64,000 bases of DNA from Sinomonas notoginsengisoli (GTDB lineage: Bacteria; Actinomycetota; Actinomycetes; Actinomycetales; Micrococcaceae): assembly GCF_021554725.1 (NCBI RefSeq), contig NZ_JAIZDP010000001.1:1116001-1180000 (forward strand). Reading direction: 5' to 3'. The position numbers and the translations under genes were made by a program. The notes under the pieces are model-generated. The model was not told where the DNA came from. It made no database searches and saw only the letters and a program-made list of their open reading frames with translations. Positions 55,325 to 63,825 of the stretch are shown here, one piece after another; within the stretch, counting starts at the first letter, position 1; each line of letters begins with the position of its first letter.

Positions 55325-56212
55325 TCAGATCGCCGGCCGGACGCCGAAGGCGGTGGCGAGCTTCATGATCTTCTCGGCGCGGCCCAGGCGCGGCAGATCG
55401 GACCCGTCGCGGATCACGCGGCCGTTCGCCTCGAAGTCGCGCATGAAGTCGGAGGCCCAGGCCACATCGCTCGGCGTCGGGGAGATGACCTCGTTGATGA
55501 CCGTGGTCTGGTCGATGGCCAGGCACAGCTTGCCCGTCATGCCCATCATCACCGTGATCGCGCTCTGCTCCCGCAGGATGGGGTGGTTGGTGCCCACGGT
55601 CGGGCCGTCGATCGGCCCGGGGAGATTGCCCACTCGTGAGGCCACGACCAGCTTCGCCCTCGGGTAGGCCATGGCCTCGGGGGTGGCGGCCATGCCCGTG
55701 TCGCGGCGGAAGTCGCCCGACCCGAACGCCAGGCGGAACGCACCCTGGGCCTTGGCGATGTGGTTGGCCTCCTCGATGCCCACGGCGGACTCGACGAGCG
55801 GGATCACCGGGGTCTTTCCGTCCATGCGGTGGAAGCTCTCGGTCACCTGGTCGGCAGACTCGGTCTTGGCGAGCACCACACCGAGGAGGCCGGGAGTGCC
55901 GCGGAGGCCGGCAAGGTCATCGGCCCAGAATGGGCTCGTGGCATCGTTCACGCGCACCCACGCGCTTCCGCCGGAGGCGAGCCAGCGGGACACATTCTCG
56001 CGCGCCTCGTCCTTGTGTGACGGATCGACCGCGTCCTCGATGTCGAGGATGACAGCGTCCGCACGCGAGACGGCGGATTCGTCGAAGAGCTCCGTCTTCA
56101 TCGCGTTGACCAGGAGCCACGAGCGGGCGATCTCAGGGCTGATCACGCGGACCGTGCGTGCGGGGAGATCCTCGCTGGCCGGGCGAGTCGGATCGGCGGC
56201 AGTTGACGTCAT
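55325..56212 (-). CDS. CitE/HpcH-type CoA ester lyase family protein
   Basis: 295 residues, TIM barrel. DAVILDIEDAVDPSHKDEAR has the metal-binding Glu/Asp; VIPLVESAVGIEEANHIA and AFGSGDFRRDTGM follow. Relatives cleave citryl-, malyl- or citramalyl-CoA. There is no citrate lyase CitD/CitF nearby, so it is probably a stand-alone lyase like CitE-like/CLYBL proteins. The start ATG follows a modest ribosome site. Confidence 0.85.
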   Translation of the reverse strand: MTSTAADPTRPASEDLPARTVRVISPEIARSWLLVNAMKTELFDESAVSRADAVILDIEDAVDPSHKDEARENVSRWLASGGSAWVRVNDATSPFWADDLAGLRGTPGLLGVVLAKTESADQVTESFHRMDGKTPVIPLVESAVGIEEANHIAKAQGAFRLAFGSGDFRRDTGMAATPEAMAYPRAKLVVASRVGNLPGPIDGPTVGTNHPILREQSAITVMMGMTGKLCLAIDQTTVINEVISPTPSDVAWASDFMRDFEANGRVIRDGSDLPRLGRAEKIMKLATAFGVRPAI

Positions 56213-56296
56213 GGATCCACCGTATCGCCGCGGGGCCTTCGCTCGCACATCGGCCAGGCCGGGCCGTTGCCCCTCGTCAGAGTGCGGCTGCCTTTG

Positions 56297-56467
56297 TCAG
56301 AAGGTGCCGATGGCGTAGCGGCTGTCCCATCCGCCGCAGGCCTCCCACCAGCGGATGCCCGCGGGCAGCCCCGGCGACGCCGCTCGCTTCGGTGTAGATG
56401 CCGGCACTTCAGCCGTGGCCACGCCCCCGGCCGTCGTCACGGCAACGGAATCATCCTGCTCGGCCAT
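56297..56467 (-). CDS. 56-residue Trp-rich peptide of unknown function
   Basis: Starts MAEQDDSVAVTTAGG with AGGAGAG four bases before the ATG. The first 35 residues are acidic to Ala/Thr/Pro-rich; the C-terminus is RWWEACGGWDSRYAIGTF, with three Trp and the only Cys. No signal peptide or membrane helix is present. A TTGACA lies on the minus strand at 56556-56551. It may be a small soluble protein, a partner peptide or a precursor peptide; there is no maturation enzyme next to it. Not a recognised family. Confidence 0.6.
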   Translation of the reverse strand: MAEQDDSVAVTTAGGVATAEVPASTPKRAASPGLPAGIRWWEACGGWDSRYAIGTF

Positions 56468-56550
56468 CTGACTCTCCTGACGAAGGTCCTGTCGAAGAAT
56501 CGGGCTCCCAGCCAGCTCGATGAATCCAGTTCACAGCGCCAGAGTTTTTA

Positions 56551-56556
56551 TGTCAA
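56551..56556 (-). promoter_or_regulatory. -35 element (TTGACA) in an AT-rich spacer
   Basis: TTGACA at 56556-56551, then 17 bases and TGAACT (56533-56528), a weak -10. The stretch 56545-56572 (TTTTTATG...TTTTATAAAA) is the most AT-rich of the region. Confidence 0.45.
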
Positions 56557-56602
56557 ACGATTTTATAAAACCATCGCGGCCTCAGCCGGCGCGCGCAACC
56601 TA

Positions 56603-57046
56603 CTAGGCGAGGTAGACGCGCCGACCGGAGAGATGGTCGGGGCGGATCCGGACAAACCGGTCCCGCACTCCCCCGGCCCACGGCTCGTTGACCATCCGGC
56701 CGAAGAGCTCGGTCAGCTCTTCCGCGTCCTCGACCGCCTCGGCGCTGCCGCTCACGAGCACGGACCACCCGGCCTGCACCGAGGGCTGGGTGGCGTCGAC
56801 CTGAAGGGCAATCCCGTCCTGGGGCAGGCTTCGCGCCACGGTTCCCTCCTGCGAGGTGCGGAAATGGATGGCCCCCGCGTACACGAGGTACCCCACGGGA
56901 TAGATCGCAATCCGGCCCTCATGGACAAAAGCGAAGCGGCCTACGCCCGAGGAGCCGAGCAGAGACCAGCACTGCTCGGCATCCAGCTCGTAGTCCTCGT
57001 GGCGGGCCTCATGCCCGTAACGGAAGCTTGAGTTGACCTCAGACAT
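56603..57046 (-). CDS. Pyridoxamine 5'-phosphate oxidase-like flavin-binding protein
   Basis: 147 residues, split beta-barrel. ELDAEQCWSLLGSSGVGRFA and YLVYAGAIHFRTSQEGTVAR match the PNPOx-like general family (FMN or F420 binders). SVLVSGSAEAVEDAEELTEL is typical too. No catalytic role is implied. It has its own gene start with AGGGACC; it is upstream of the small ORF on the same strand, 135 bases apart. Confidence 0.88.
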   Translation of the reverse strand: MSEVNSSFRYGHEARHEDYELDAEQCWSLLGSSGVGRFAFVHEGRIAIYPVGYLVYAGAIHFRTSQEGTVARSLPQDGIALQVDATQPSVQAGWSVLVSGSAEAVEDAEELTELFGRMVNEPWAGGVRDRFVRIRPDHLSGRRVYLA

Positions 57047-57129
57047 GGTCCCTCCAGACGTGGTCTCACCCCCAAACTATCGATGCCCGGCACGAGACGG
57101 AAGACCGCCCCTTCCTGTGACGCTCCGCG

Positions 57130-58836
57130 TCAGAGCGCGGTGCGCACCCACGCCGTCGCATCCGCGGGCAGCTTGCCCTCTTCGGGCTCCACGGTGGCGA
57201 GGAGCACCTCCCCCTCCGGAAGCGAGGTGGGGGCAGTGCCGAAGTTGGTCACGACGTGCCACTGGCCACGGTCGACGGGACGCGAGAAGTGCAGCACGTC
57301 CTCGTCCTCACTCCCGAGCCATTCGAGGCGCTCCGGGCCCTCGAGCTCGTGCCGGAGAGCGAGTGCACGGCGGTAGAAGCCGAGAGTCGAGCCCGGGTCT
57401 GCATCCTGGACGCTCACCGCGTACTCCTTGAACCAGGCCGGCTGCGGCAGATGGGCGCCGTCCGAGCCGAACCCGAATGAGGATCCGGCTGCGGGCGCGG
57501 CCTCCCATGGGAGGGGCACCCTGCAGCCGTCGCGGCCCACATCGACGCCGCGGTTGCGGAAGAACGTCGGGTCCTGACGATACTCCTCAGGGATCCTGCC
57601 GACTTCCTGGAGCCCGAGCTCCTCACCCTGGTACAGGTACGCCGAACCGGGCAGGGCGAGCATGAGCGCCGTGGCGGCCTTGGCGCGGCGTAGGCCCAGC
57701 GCAGCATCGACCTCGGCCGGGCGCCCTCCGTTGAGCAGCCAGTCCTTGCCGTCCGCGCCGGCACCTTCCCACCCTGAGCCCTTGGGCAGTCCGTAGCGCG
57801 TTGCATGCCGCACCACGTCATGGTTCGAGAACACCCACGTCGACGATGCACCGGTCGCGGCGGCCTCACCGAGGTTCTTCGTGATGACCTCTCGGAACTG
57901 GCCGGCGTCGAAATCCGCCTTGAGGAGGTCGAAGTTGAAGGCCTGGCCGAGGCCTTCGGGGGACGCATACTTGGCGCGACGGTCAGCGTGGACCCACGCT
58001 TCTGCCACCGCGGCGCGGGGTGGAGTGTACTCGTTGAGCACCTTGCGCCATTCGGCGTAGATGGAATGGACCTCGTCGCGGTCCCAGAGGGGGTGCTCGC
58101 CGGAGGCGAAGAGCTCGGCCCGGTGGATCGTGTCGAGGTCCGCGTGGACCGCGTCCATGTCCTTCTTGAGCCCGTGGGCGACGTCGACACGGAAGCCGTC
58201 CACGCCGCGGTCCGACCAGAAGCGCAGGGTGGTAAGGAAGTCCTCGTGGACCTCCGGGTTGTCCCAGTTGAGGTCCGGCTGCTCCTTGGCGAAGAGGTGG
58301 AAGTACCACTGGCCCGGCGTTCCGTCCGCCTCGGAGACGCGCTCCCAAGCGCCACCACCGAAGATCGAGGTCCACCCGTTGGGCGGGAGCTCACCGTTCT
58401 CGCCGGCACCGTCCCGGAAGATGTACCGGTCCCTCGCCGCCGACCCGGGGGCCGAGGCGAGCGCCTCCCGGAACCACGCGTGGCGGTCCGAAGTGTGGTT
58501 CGGCACGATGTCCGCGATGACCTTGATGCCTACCGCGTGCAGCGCCGCGACCATCGCGTCGAAGTCCTCGAGGGTGCCGAGCCGCGGATCGATGTCCCGG
58601 TAGTCGTCGACGTCGTAGCCGCCGTCAGCCAGCGCCGAGGGGTAGAAGGGGCTGAGCCAGACGGCGTCGATCCCGAGGGAGGCCAAGTACGGCACGCGCG
58701 AGGTGATCCCCGGGATGTCTCCGATGCCGTCCCTGTTCGCGTCGGCGAAGCTGCGCGGATAGATTTGGTAGACGGCCGCGTGCCGCCACCAGTCGGCGGA
58801 AGGGTCGGTGCGGTCTGGCTGAGCGGTGGCGGGCAC
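57130..58836 (-). CDS. Alpha-glucosidase, glycoside hydrolase family 13
   Basis: 568 residues from a GTG with AGGAG five bases upstream. VYQIYPRSFADANRDGIGDI, ADIVPNHTSDRHAWF, DGFRVDVAHGLKKD (nucleophile Asp), AVAEAWV (acid Glu) and WVFSNHDVVRH are the four GH13 regions. It hydrolyses alpha-1,4 or alpha-1,6 glucosides such as maltose or isomaltose. No signal peptide, so it acts in the cytoplasm. It is divergent from the ROK regulator across a shared operator. Confidence 0.94.
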   Translation of the reverse strand: MPATAQPDRTDPSADWWRHAAVYQIYPRSFADANRDGIGDIPGITSRVPYLASLGIDAVWLSPFYPSALADGGYDVDDYRDIDPRLGTLEDFDAMVAALHAVGIKVIADIVPNHTSDRHAWFREALASAPGSAARDRYIFRDGAGENGELPPNGWTSIFGGGAWERVSEADGTPGQWYFHLFAKEQPDLNWDNPEVHEDFLTTLRFWSDRGVDGFRVDVAHGLKKDMDAVHADLDTIHRAELFASGEHPLWDRDEVHSIYAEWRKVLNEYTPPRAAVAEAWVHADRRAKYASPEGLGQAFNFDLLKADFDAGQFREVITKNLGEAAATGASSTWVFSNHDVVRHATRYGLPKGSGWEGAGADGKDWLLNGGRPAEVDAALGLRRAKAATALMLALPGSAYLYQGEELGLQEVGRIPEEYRQDPTFFRNRGVDVGRDGCRVPLPWEAAPAAGSSFGFGSDGAHLPQPAWFKEYAVSVQDADPGSTLGFYRRALALRHELEGPERLEWLGSEDEDVLHFSRPVDRGQWHVVTNFGTAPTSLPEGEVLLATVEPEEGKLPADATAWVRTAL

Positions 58837-58883
58837 CGGTTCTCCTGTTCGAAGAAAGTGGATGCAGTGATTGTATCGATTAT

Positions 58884-58898
58884 ATTTAGACTCTAAAT
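58884..58898. promoter_or_regulatory. 15-base palindrome, ROK operator
   Basis: ATTTAGA-C-TCTAAAT, perfect 7-bp arms, between the glucosidase gene and the ROK regulator gene. The bases around it are AT-rich (TATATT), consistent with a core promoter. Confidence 0.85.
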
Positions 58899-58946
58899 CA
58901 AAGCCGGGAACCATTATTCTTCCGGTGCAATGGGGAGGTCAAGGCG

Positions 58947-60137
58947 ATGCGGACAGGACCGGCCCCGGGACCCCATGTCGTGCGGCTCGCCAATGCCGAG
59001 GCGGTGCTCCGCCGCCTCCGCGGCGCCGCGCCCGACGCCCTCACCGCGGGCGAGCTCGTGGACGGGACGGGGCTCACCCGTGCCACGGTCATCGCCGTCT
59101 GCGACGACCTCGTGCGCCGGGGCTGGGCCGCGGAGCTCCCCGCCGTCCGCACGGCCGCCGCCGCGAGCCGCGGCCGGCCCCCGCGCATGTTCACCTTCCG
59201 CGCGGACGCGGGTGCCGTTGTCGGCATCGACATGGGGGCAGGCAAGACCACGGCGCTCGTCGCCGACCTGCTCGGCACCCCGCTGGGCGCTGCCACCGGA
59301 ATCTTCCCCTTCACAGCGCAAGGAAGCGAGCGGGTCGAGATCGTGAGCTCGACGGCGCTCACGGCCCTCGCGTCTGCCGGGGTCACCGCGGAGGGGGTCC
59401 TCGCCGCCGTGGCCGGAGTGGCGGCACCCGTGGACCGCGACGGGCACATAGCGACGCCCCGCGACTTCTGGGAGCAGTTCGACGTGGGCCTCGCCCAAGG
59501 CCTGGCGGAACGCCACGGATGGCGGGTGGTCCTCGAGAACGACGCGAACCTCGCTGCCCTCGCCGAGCAGTGGAGGGGCGCTGCGCGCGGAGTGGACGAC
59601 GTCGCCGTGGTCCTCGCCGGGGAACGGCTCGGTGCGGGACTCCTCGAGTCGGGGCGGCTCCTGCACGGCCGGCACGGCGGCGCCGGCGAGCTCTCCTTCT
59701 TGCGCCTGGTCTCGGGTGCGGCCGGGCCCCACGGCATCGGCCAGCTCGCCCGCCGGTGGGGTGCCGAGGAAGCGGCCCTCGGGAGACTCGGCGGCATCGC
59801 ACCGGAGGACGTCACCGCGGAGGCCGTCTTTGCCGCGGCGCACGACGGCGATCCGGGCGCCTTGCGCGTGCTGAGGCGCCTGTCCGGGCATATGGCGCGC
59901 GTCGTAGCCATCCTCGGCACGGTGCTCAACCCGGAGCTTGTCGTCCTCGGAGGCGCGGTCGCCGGTGCGGCCGCGGCCCTCCTGCCGGGCATCCGGGCCG
60001 AGCTGCCCTCCCTCACGGACACCCCTCCCAGAGTGGAGGTGTCATCCCTCGGCGGCGACGCCGTGGCCCTCGGGGCGGTGCGGCGGGCCCTCGACGACGT
60101 GGCCGAGCGTGCCCTCGACATCAATCTGGGCCGGTGA
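58947..60137 (+). CDS. ROK-family transcriptional regulator
   Basis: 396 residues. A winged helix (about 12-80; LTAGELVDGTGLTRATVIAV) precedes the ROK sugar-kinase-like domain with VVGIDMGAGKTTALVADLLG and VVLENDANLAALAE. The usual zinc motif CxCGxxGCxE is missing; that region reads VSGAAGPHGIGQLARRWG, which suggests altered metal or sugar binding. GGGGAGG precedes the ATG. It likely represses the divergent glucosidase. Confidence 0.9.
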   Translation: MRTGPAPGPHVVRLANAEAVLRRLRGAAPDALTAGELVDGTGLTRATVIAVCDDLVRRGWAAELPAVRTAAAASRGRPPRMFTFRADAGAVVGIDMGAGKTTALVADLLGTPLGAATGIFPFTAQGSERVEIVSSTALTALASAGVTAEGVLAAVAGVAAPVDRDGHIATPRDFWEQFDVGLAQGLAERHGWRVVLENDANLAALAEQWRGAARGVDDVAVVLAGERLGAGLLESGRLLHGRHGGAGELSFLRLVSGAAGPHGIGQLARRWGAEEAALGRLGGIAPEDVTAEAVFAAAHDGDPGALRVLRRLSGHMARVVAILGTVLNPELVVLGGAVAGAAAALLPGIRAELPSLTDTPPRVEVSSLGGDAVALGAVRRALDDVAERALDINLGR

Positions 60138-60201
60138 TGCCAACACCGTCACGGCGATGTCCTGGACAGTCCAAGCCCCGCAGAGTAAGCCGGATGCGGC
60201 C

Positions 60202-61269
60202 TCACACGGGCAGCTTTGCGCGCAGGGACTTCACGACTGGCTTGGTCACGGCGTGCGTGGCGGCCGCAAGGCCGATCGAGACGGGAATGGCAATCCAGCC
60301 GATCTCGAGGAAGTCCGTGCGGGCGAGCACCCCGAAGAGGCACAGGACCGGGTAGTGCCACAGGTAGATCTCGTAGCTGATACGGCCGACGTATGTCAGC
60401 GGCGCCAGCGAGAGCGTCCGCCGGATCGGCCCATCCGGACCGCGCAGCACCGCGAAGACCAGCAGCAGCGTGCCTCCGGCTGCCGCGAGGGTGTCCACCG
60501 TGGACAACGGCGCGAGCGAGGACCGCATGACCGATAAGGCGATGAGTGCCAGACCCGCCAGGCCGTGCCACGTGCGCGCTGCCACGGTCGAGTGGTGCAG
60601 CACGAGGGCCAGCGCGCAGCCGGCGAACAGGGCGCACGTGCGCAGGATGAAGGACATGTGGCCCGTGGAGGCCTCCACGGACAGAGCGGCCACGGCGAGC
60701 AGCCCAGCGGCCCCGACCGCGACGGCGAGAGCGCGGCGCGAGCGGCGGCCCTGGACCGTGCGGGCGCCCTTCACGAGCAGGACGAGCGCGAGGGGCCACA
60801 CGAAGTAGAACCACTCCTCGAGGCCCAGCGTCCAGGTGTGCGCGTACGCAGAGAGGGTGTCAGCCCCGGTCTCGGCGCCGATCGGCATGAGGTAGAACAG
60901 GGCCATGACCGAGCCCCAGGCCGCGTAGCCCAAGCCCATGAGCAGTGCGATCGGGACGAACACCAGCGCGAGCGTGATCATCAGCGGCGGATACAGGCGG
61001 ACCGCCCGCCGCACGTAGAACCTGCGCAAAGAGATGCGCCCGTGGCGATCGTGTTCCTCGAGGAGCAGGGTAGTGATGAGGAAGCCCGAGAGCGCGAAGA
61101 AGATGTCCACGCCGCCTGCGCCGCCGAAATGCAGCGGCATGACCGCGTGGTAGAGGAGCACCATGGTGATGGCAAGGGCGCGGATGCCGTCGAGCGCCGA
61201 AACGTGGCCCAATCCCCCCGCGCGGGGTCTGGCCGGCGCTGCTGTGCGTAGGTTCCCTGTAACCGTCAT
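60202..61269 (-). CDS. Acyltransferase family 3 membrane protein (OafA/YrhL type)
   Basis: 355 residues with about ten membrane helices. SALDGIRALAITMVLLYHAV contains the catalytic His; DIFFALSGFLITTLLL and RRFYVRRAVRLYP are family segments. It O-acylates sugars of cell surface or secondary metabolites. The usual C-terminal SGNH domain is absent. No glycan synthesis gene is next to it. The product and substrate cannot be told from the sequence. Confidence 0.9.
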   Translation of the reverse strand: MTVTGNLRTAAPARPRAGGLGHVSALDGIRALAITMVLLYHAVMPLHFGGAGGVDIFFALSGFLITTLLLEEHDRHGRISLRRFYVRRAVRLYPPLMITLALVFVPIALLMGLGYAAWGSVMALFYLMPIGAETGADTLSAYAHTWTLGLEEWFYFVWPLALVLLVKGARTVQGRRSRRALAVAVGAAGLLAVAALSVEASTGHMSFILRTCALFAGCALALVLHHSTVAARTWHGLAGLALIALSVMRSSLAPLSTVDTLAAAGGTLLLVFAVLRGPDGPIRRTLSLAPLTYVGRISYEIYLWHYPVLCLFGVLARTDFLEIGWIAIPVSIGLAAATHAVTKPVVKSLRAKLPV

Positions 61270-61359
61270 CGTTTCCTCTCGTCGGAATCCGACAGAGTGT
61301 AGCCGACCCCCCTTGAAGGGCCTTTGAGCAGGGGCCTACCCGCTTTCGGGGAAACGAAA

Positions 61360-61385
61360 AGGACCCCCGGTCTCCCGGGGGTCCT
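61360..61385 (-). terminator. Terminator of the tRNA-Thr/tRNA-Met transcript
   Basis: AGGACCCCCGG / CCGGGGGTCCT with a four-base loop, followed on the minus strand by TTTTCGTTT. Confidence 0.92.
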
Positions 61386-61390
61386 GAACG

Positions 61391-61464
61391 TAGCGGTGCC
61401 GGGACTCGATCCCGGGACCTCACGATTATGAGTCGTGCGCTCTAACCAGCTGAGCTACACCGCC
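61391..61464 (-). tRNA. tRNA-Met (CAT)
   Basis: 74-base cloverleaf, anticodon loop CTCATAA with stem ACGA/TCGT, acceptor GGCGGTG/CACCGCT. D-arm and T-loop (GATCGAGTC) are standard. The sequence fits elongator Met rather than initiator or Ile2. CCA is not encoded. Confidence 0.94.
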
Positions 61465-61468
61465 AGAG

Positions 61469-61540
61469 AGCCCCCCACGGGAATCGATCCCGTGACCTCC
61501 ATCTTACCAAGATGGCGCTCTACCACTGAGCTAGGGGGGC
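61469..61540 (-). tRNA. tRNA-Thr (GGT)
   Basis: 72-base cloverleaf, anticodon GGT in CTTGGTAAG, acceptor GCCCCCC/GGGGGGC, T-loop with GATCGATTC. It is four bases upstream of tRNA-Met on the same transcript. Confidence 0.95.
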
Positions 61541-61617
61541 AACAGAGAAATACTTTACCGGACGGGCGGGACGCCACCAAATCGAATGCGTGGTCAGGAG
61601 CCGTTCCCGTGACGCGG

Positions 61618-61654
61618 CGAGGGCCCGCCGCCGGTCTCCCGGGGTGGGCCCTCG
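61618..61654 (-). terminator. Terminator of the DEAD-box helicase gene
   Basis: CGAGGGCCC / GGGCCCTCG outer 9-bp stem, with an inner CCGG/CCGG stem, about 25 bases past the stop. Confidence 0.8.
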
Positions 61655-61677
61655 TCTCGTCTATCCGCGGTGCATCG

Positions 61678-63825
61678 TCACCACTTGTTGCCGCGGCCGC
61701 CAGCACTTCCGCTGCCATGGCGCGGCTTGCGGTCGAAGCCACCGCGTCCGCCGCCGAAGCCACGGTCATCGCGGTCGCGACCGCCGAATCCCCCACGGTC
61801 TCCGGAGCCACGGCCCGGGCGGTCGGAGCGGCCGCCGAACCCACGGTCGCCGCCGCGGTCGGGACGGCTGCCGAAGCCGCCCTCGCCGCGGCCACGGTAC
61901 CCACCGCGGGAGCCGCGGTCGCCGTCGTCCGAACGCTCGCGGTTGGGGCGGCGCCCCGTGTCGAGCTCAAGCTTGATGAGCTCGCCGCCGATGCGGGTCT
62001 TGGACAGGGCCCTCCACTGCTCACCGCTCAGCTCCGCGGGGAGCTCGACGAGGGAGTGGTCAGCGCGGATGTCGATCCCGCCGATCTGGCTCGAATGGAA
62101 GCCGCCCTCGTTGGCGAGGGCGCCGACGATCGAGCCCGGCATGACGCGCTGGCGGCGGCCGACGGCGATGCGGTAGGTCGCGTTGCCCTCGGTGATCGAG
62201 CGGGACGGGCCGCGCGAGCCGAAGCCGTCCTTGTTGCGGTCTCGCTTCTGGAACTCCGGCGCGGACGGGAGCTCCTTGACGAAGAACGGGGTGTCGCCTT
62301 GGACCATGACGGCGAGCGCCGCAGCAATCTCGGCGGCGGGGACCTCGTGCTCCTCCTCATAGGAGGCGATGAGGTCGCGGAACATCGCGACATCCTGCGA
62401 CTCGAGCGTCTCGGTGATCCGTTCCGCGAACTTGCTCATGCGCAGCGAGTTGACCGTCTCGGCGGTTGGCAGGTGCATGGGCTCGACGGCCTGGCGCGTG
62501 GCCTTCTCTATGGCCCGCAGGAGGTACTTCTCGCGCGGGGTCATGAACAGGATCGCGTCGCCCTTGCGGCCGGCGCGGCCCGTGCGGCCGATCCGGTGCA
62601 CGTAGCCCTCGGTGTCGTGCGGGATGTCGTAGTTGATCACGTGGCTGATGCGCTCGACGTCGAGTCCGCGTGCCGCGACGTCGGTGGCCACGAGGATGTC
62701 GATCTTGCCCTCGCGCAGCGCCTCGACCGTGCGCTCACGCTGGGCCTGGGCGATGTCGCCGTTGATCGCGGCGGCCTGGAAGCCGCGCGCCTTGAGCTTC
62801 TCGGCGAGGTCCTCGGTGGCCATCTTCGTACGGACGAACGCGATAACCCCGTCGAACTCCTCGACCTCGAGGATGCGGGTCATGGCGTCGAGCTTGTGCG
62901 CGCCCATGACCTGCACATAGCGCTGGCGGATGTTCTTGCCAGTGGTGGTCTGGGACTTGACCGTGACCTCTTCAGGCATGTTGAGGTACTGCTTCGACAT
63001 GCGGCGGATCTGCGAGGGCATCGTCGCGGAGAACAGGGCAACCTGGCGGCCGTCCGGGGTCTTCTGGAAGATGCGCTCCACGTCCTCGGCAAAGCCCATG
63101 CGGAGCATCTCGTCCGCCTCGTCGAGCACGAGGTACTGCAGCTCGGAAAGGTCGAGGGAGCCCTTTTCGATGTGGTCGATCACGCGGCCGGGCGTGCCGA
63201 CCACTACCTGGGCGCCGCGGCGCAGGCCGGCCAGCTGCGGGCCGTAGGCCGAGCCGCCGTAGACGGGCAGGATGGTGAAGTCATCGAGGTGCTTCGCGTA
63301 CGAGGCGAAGGCCTCGGCGACCTGGAGGGCGAGCTCGCGGGTCGGGGCAAGGACGAGGGCCTGGGTCGAGCGGGACGGACCGTTGAGGTCGTGCAGCTCG
63401 GCGAGGCGCGAGAGCGCAGGCACGGCGAACGCCGCGGTCTTGCCCGTGCCGGTCTGGGCGAGGCCCACAACGTCGCGGCCCTCGAGCAGGAGCGGGATCG
63501 TCGCGGCCTGGATGGGCGAGGGCTTCTCGTAGCCGACGTCGACAAGGGCAGCCAGGACGCGGGCGTCAATGCCGAGATCGGCAAAGCGCACTTCGCCGTC
63601 GTCAGCAGTGCCCTCAGCGGCGCGCTCCTCGGGGGCGGCGTCAGTAGCCGGAGCCTCAGCGGCGGCGTCAGTAGCCGGAGCCTCAGCGGCGGCGTCAGTA
63701 GCCGGAGCCTCAGCGGCGGCCGCCTCAGGTGCCTCGGTAGAGAGGGCCTCCGCGGGGAGGGCCTCGGTGGCGTCGGGCAGAGTGGTTTCGGTCAGGGTGG
63801 TTTCAGACACAGTGATGTCAGACAA
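61678..63825 (-). CDS. DEAD-box ATP-dependent RNA helicase
   Basis: 715 residues from a TTG with AGGA six bases upstream. Two RecA domains: Q motif (FADLGIDARVLAALVDVGY), AQTGTGKTAA, LVLDEADEML, FSATMP, then VATDVAARGLDVE and HRIGRTGRAGR. A DbpA-like RNA-binding domain (about 535-620) and an RGG/Arg-Gly-Asp-rich tail follow. The N-terminus has a 27-bp repeat coding AEAPATDAA. A TTG at 63867 is in frame but lacks a ribosome site. Cold-shock and ribosome assembly roles are typical for the family. Confidence 0.95.
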   Translation of the reverse strand: MSDITVSETTLTETTLPDATEALPAEALSTEAPEAAAAEAPATDAAAEAPATDAAAEAPATDAAPEERAAEGTADDGEVRFADLGIDARVLAALVDVGYEKPSPIQAATIPLLLEGRDVVGLAQTGTGKTAAFAVPALSRLAELHDLNGPSRSTQALVLAPTRELALQVAEAFASYAKHLDDFTILPVYGGSAYGPQLAGLRRGAQVVVGTPGRVIDHIEKGSLDLSELQYLVLDEADEMLRMGFAEDVERIFQKTPDGRQVALFSATMPSQIRRMSKQYLNMPEEVTVKSQTTTGKNIRQRYVQVMGAHKLDAMTRILEVEEFDGVIAFVRTKMATEDLAEKLKARGFQAAAINGDIAQAQRERTVEALREGKIDILVATDVAARGLDVERISHVINYDIPHDTEGYVHRIGRTGRAGRKGDAILFMTPREKYLLRAIEKATRQAVEPMHLPTAETVNSLRMSKFAERITETLESQDVAMFRDLIASYEEEHEVPAAEIAAALAVMVQGDTPFFVKELPSAPEFQKRDRNKDGFGSRGPSRSITEGNATYRIAVGRRQRVMPGSIVGALANEGGFHSSQIGGIDIRADHSLVELPAELSGEQWRALSKTRIGGELIKLELDTGRRPNRERSDDGDRGSRGGYRGRGEGGFGSRPDRGGDRGFGGRSDRPGRGSGDRGGFGGRDRDDRGFGGGRGGFDRKPRHGSGSAGGRGNKW
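63634..63714 (-). repeat. Three identical 27-bp tandem repeats in the helicase N-terminus
   Basis: GGCGGCGTCAGTAGCCGGAG plus CCTCAGC, at 63634-63660, 63661-63687 and 63688-63714. Each codes a nine-residue AEAPATDAA unit. Perfect identity suggests a recent or unstable expansion. Confidence 0.95.

Noticed and set aside
61391-61540. Attachment site at tRNA-Thr/tRNA-Met
   Set aside because: No duplicated tRNA 3' end or integrase is present nearby.
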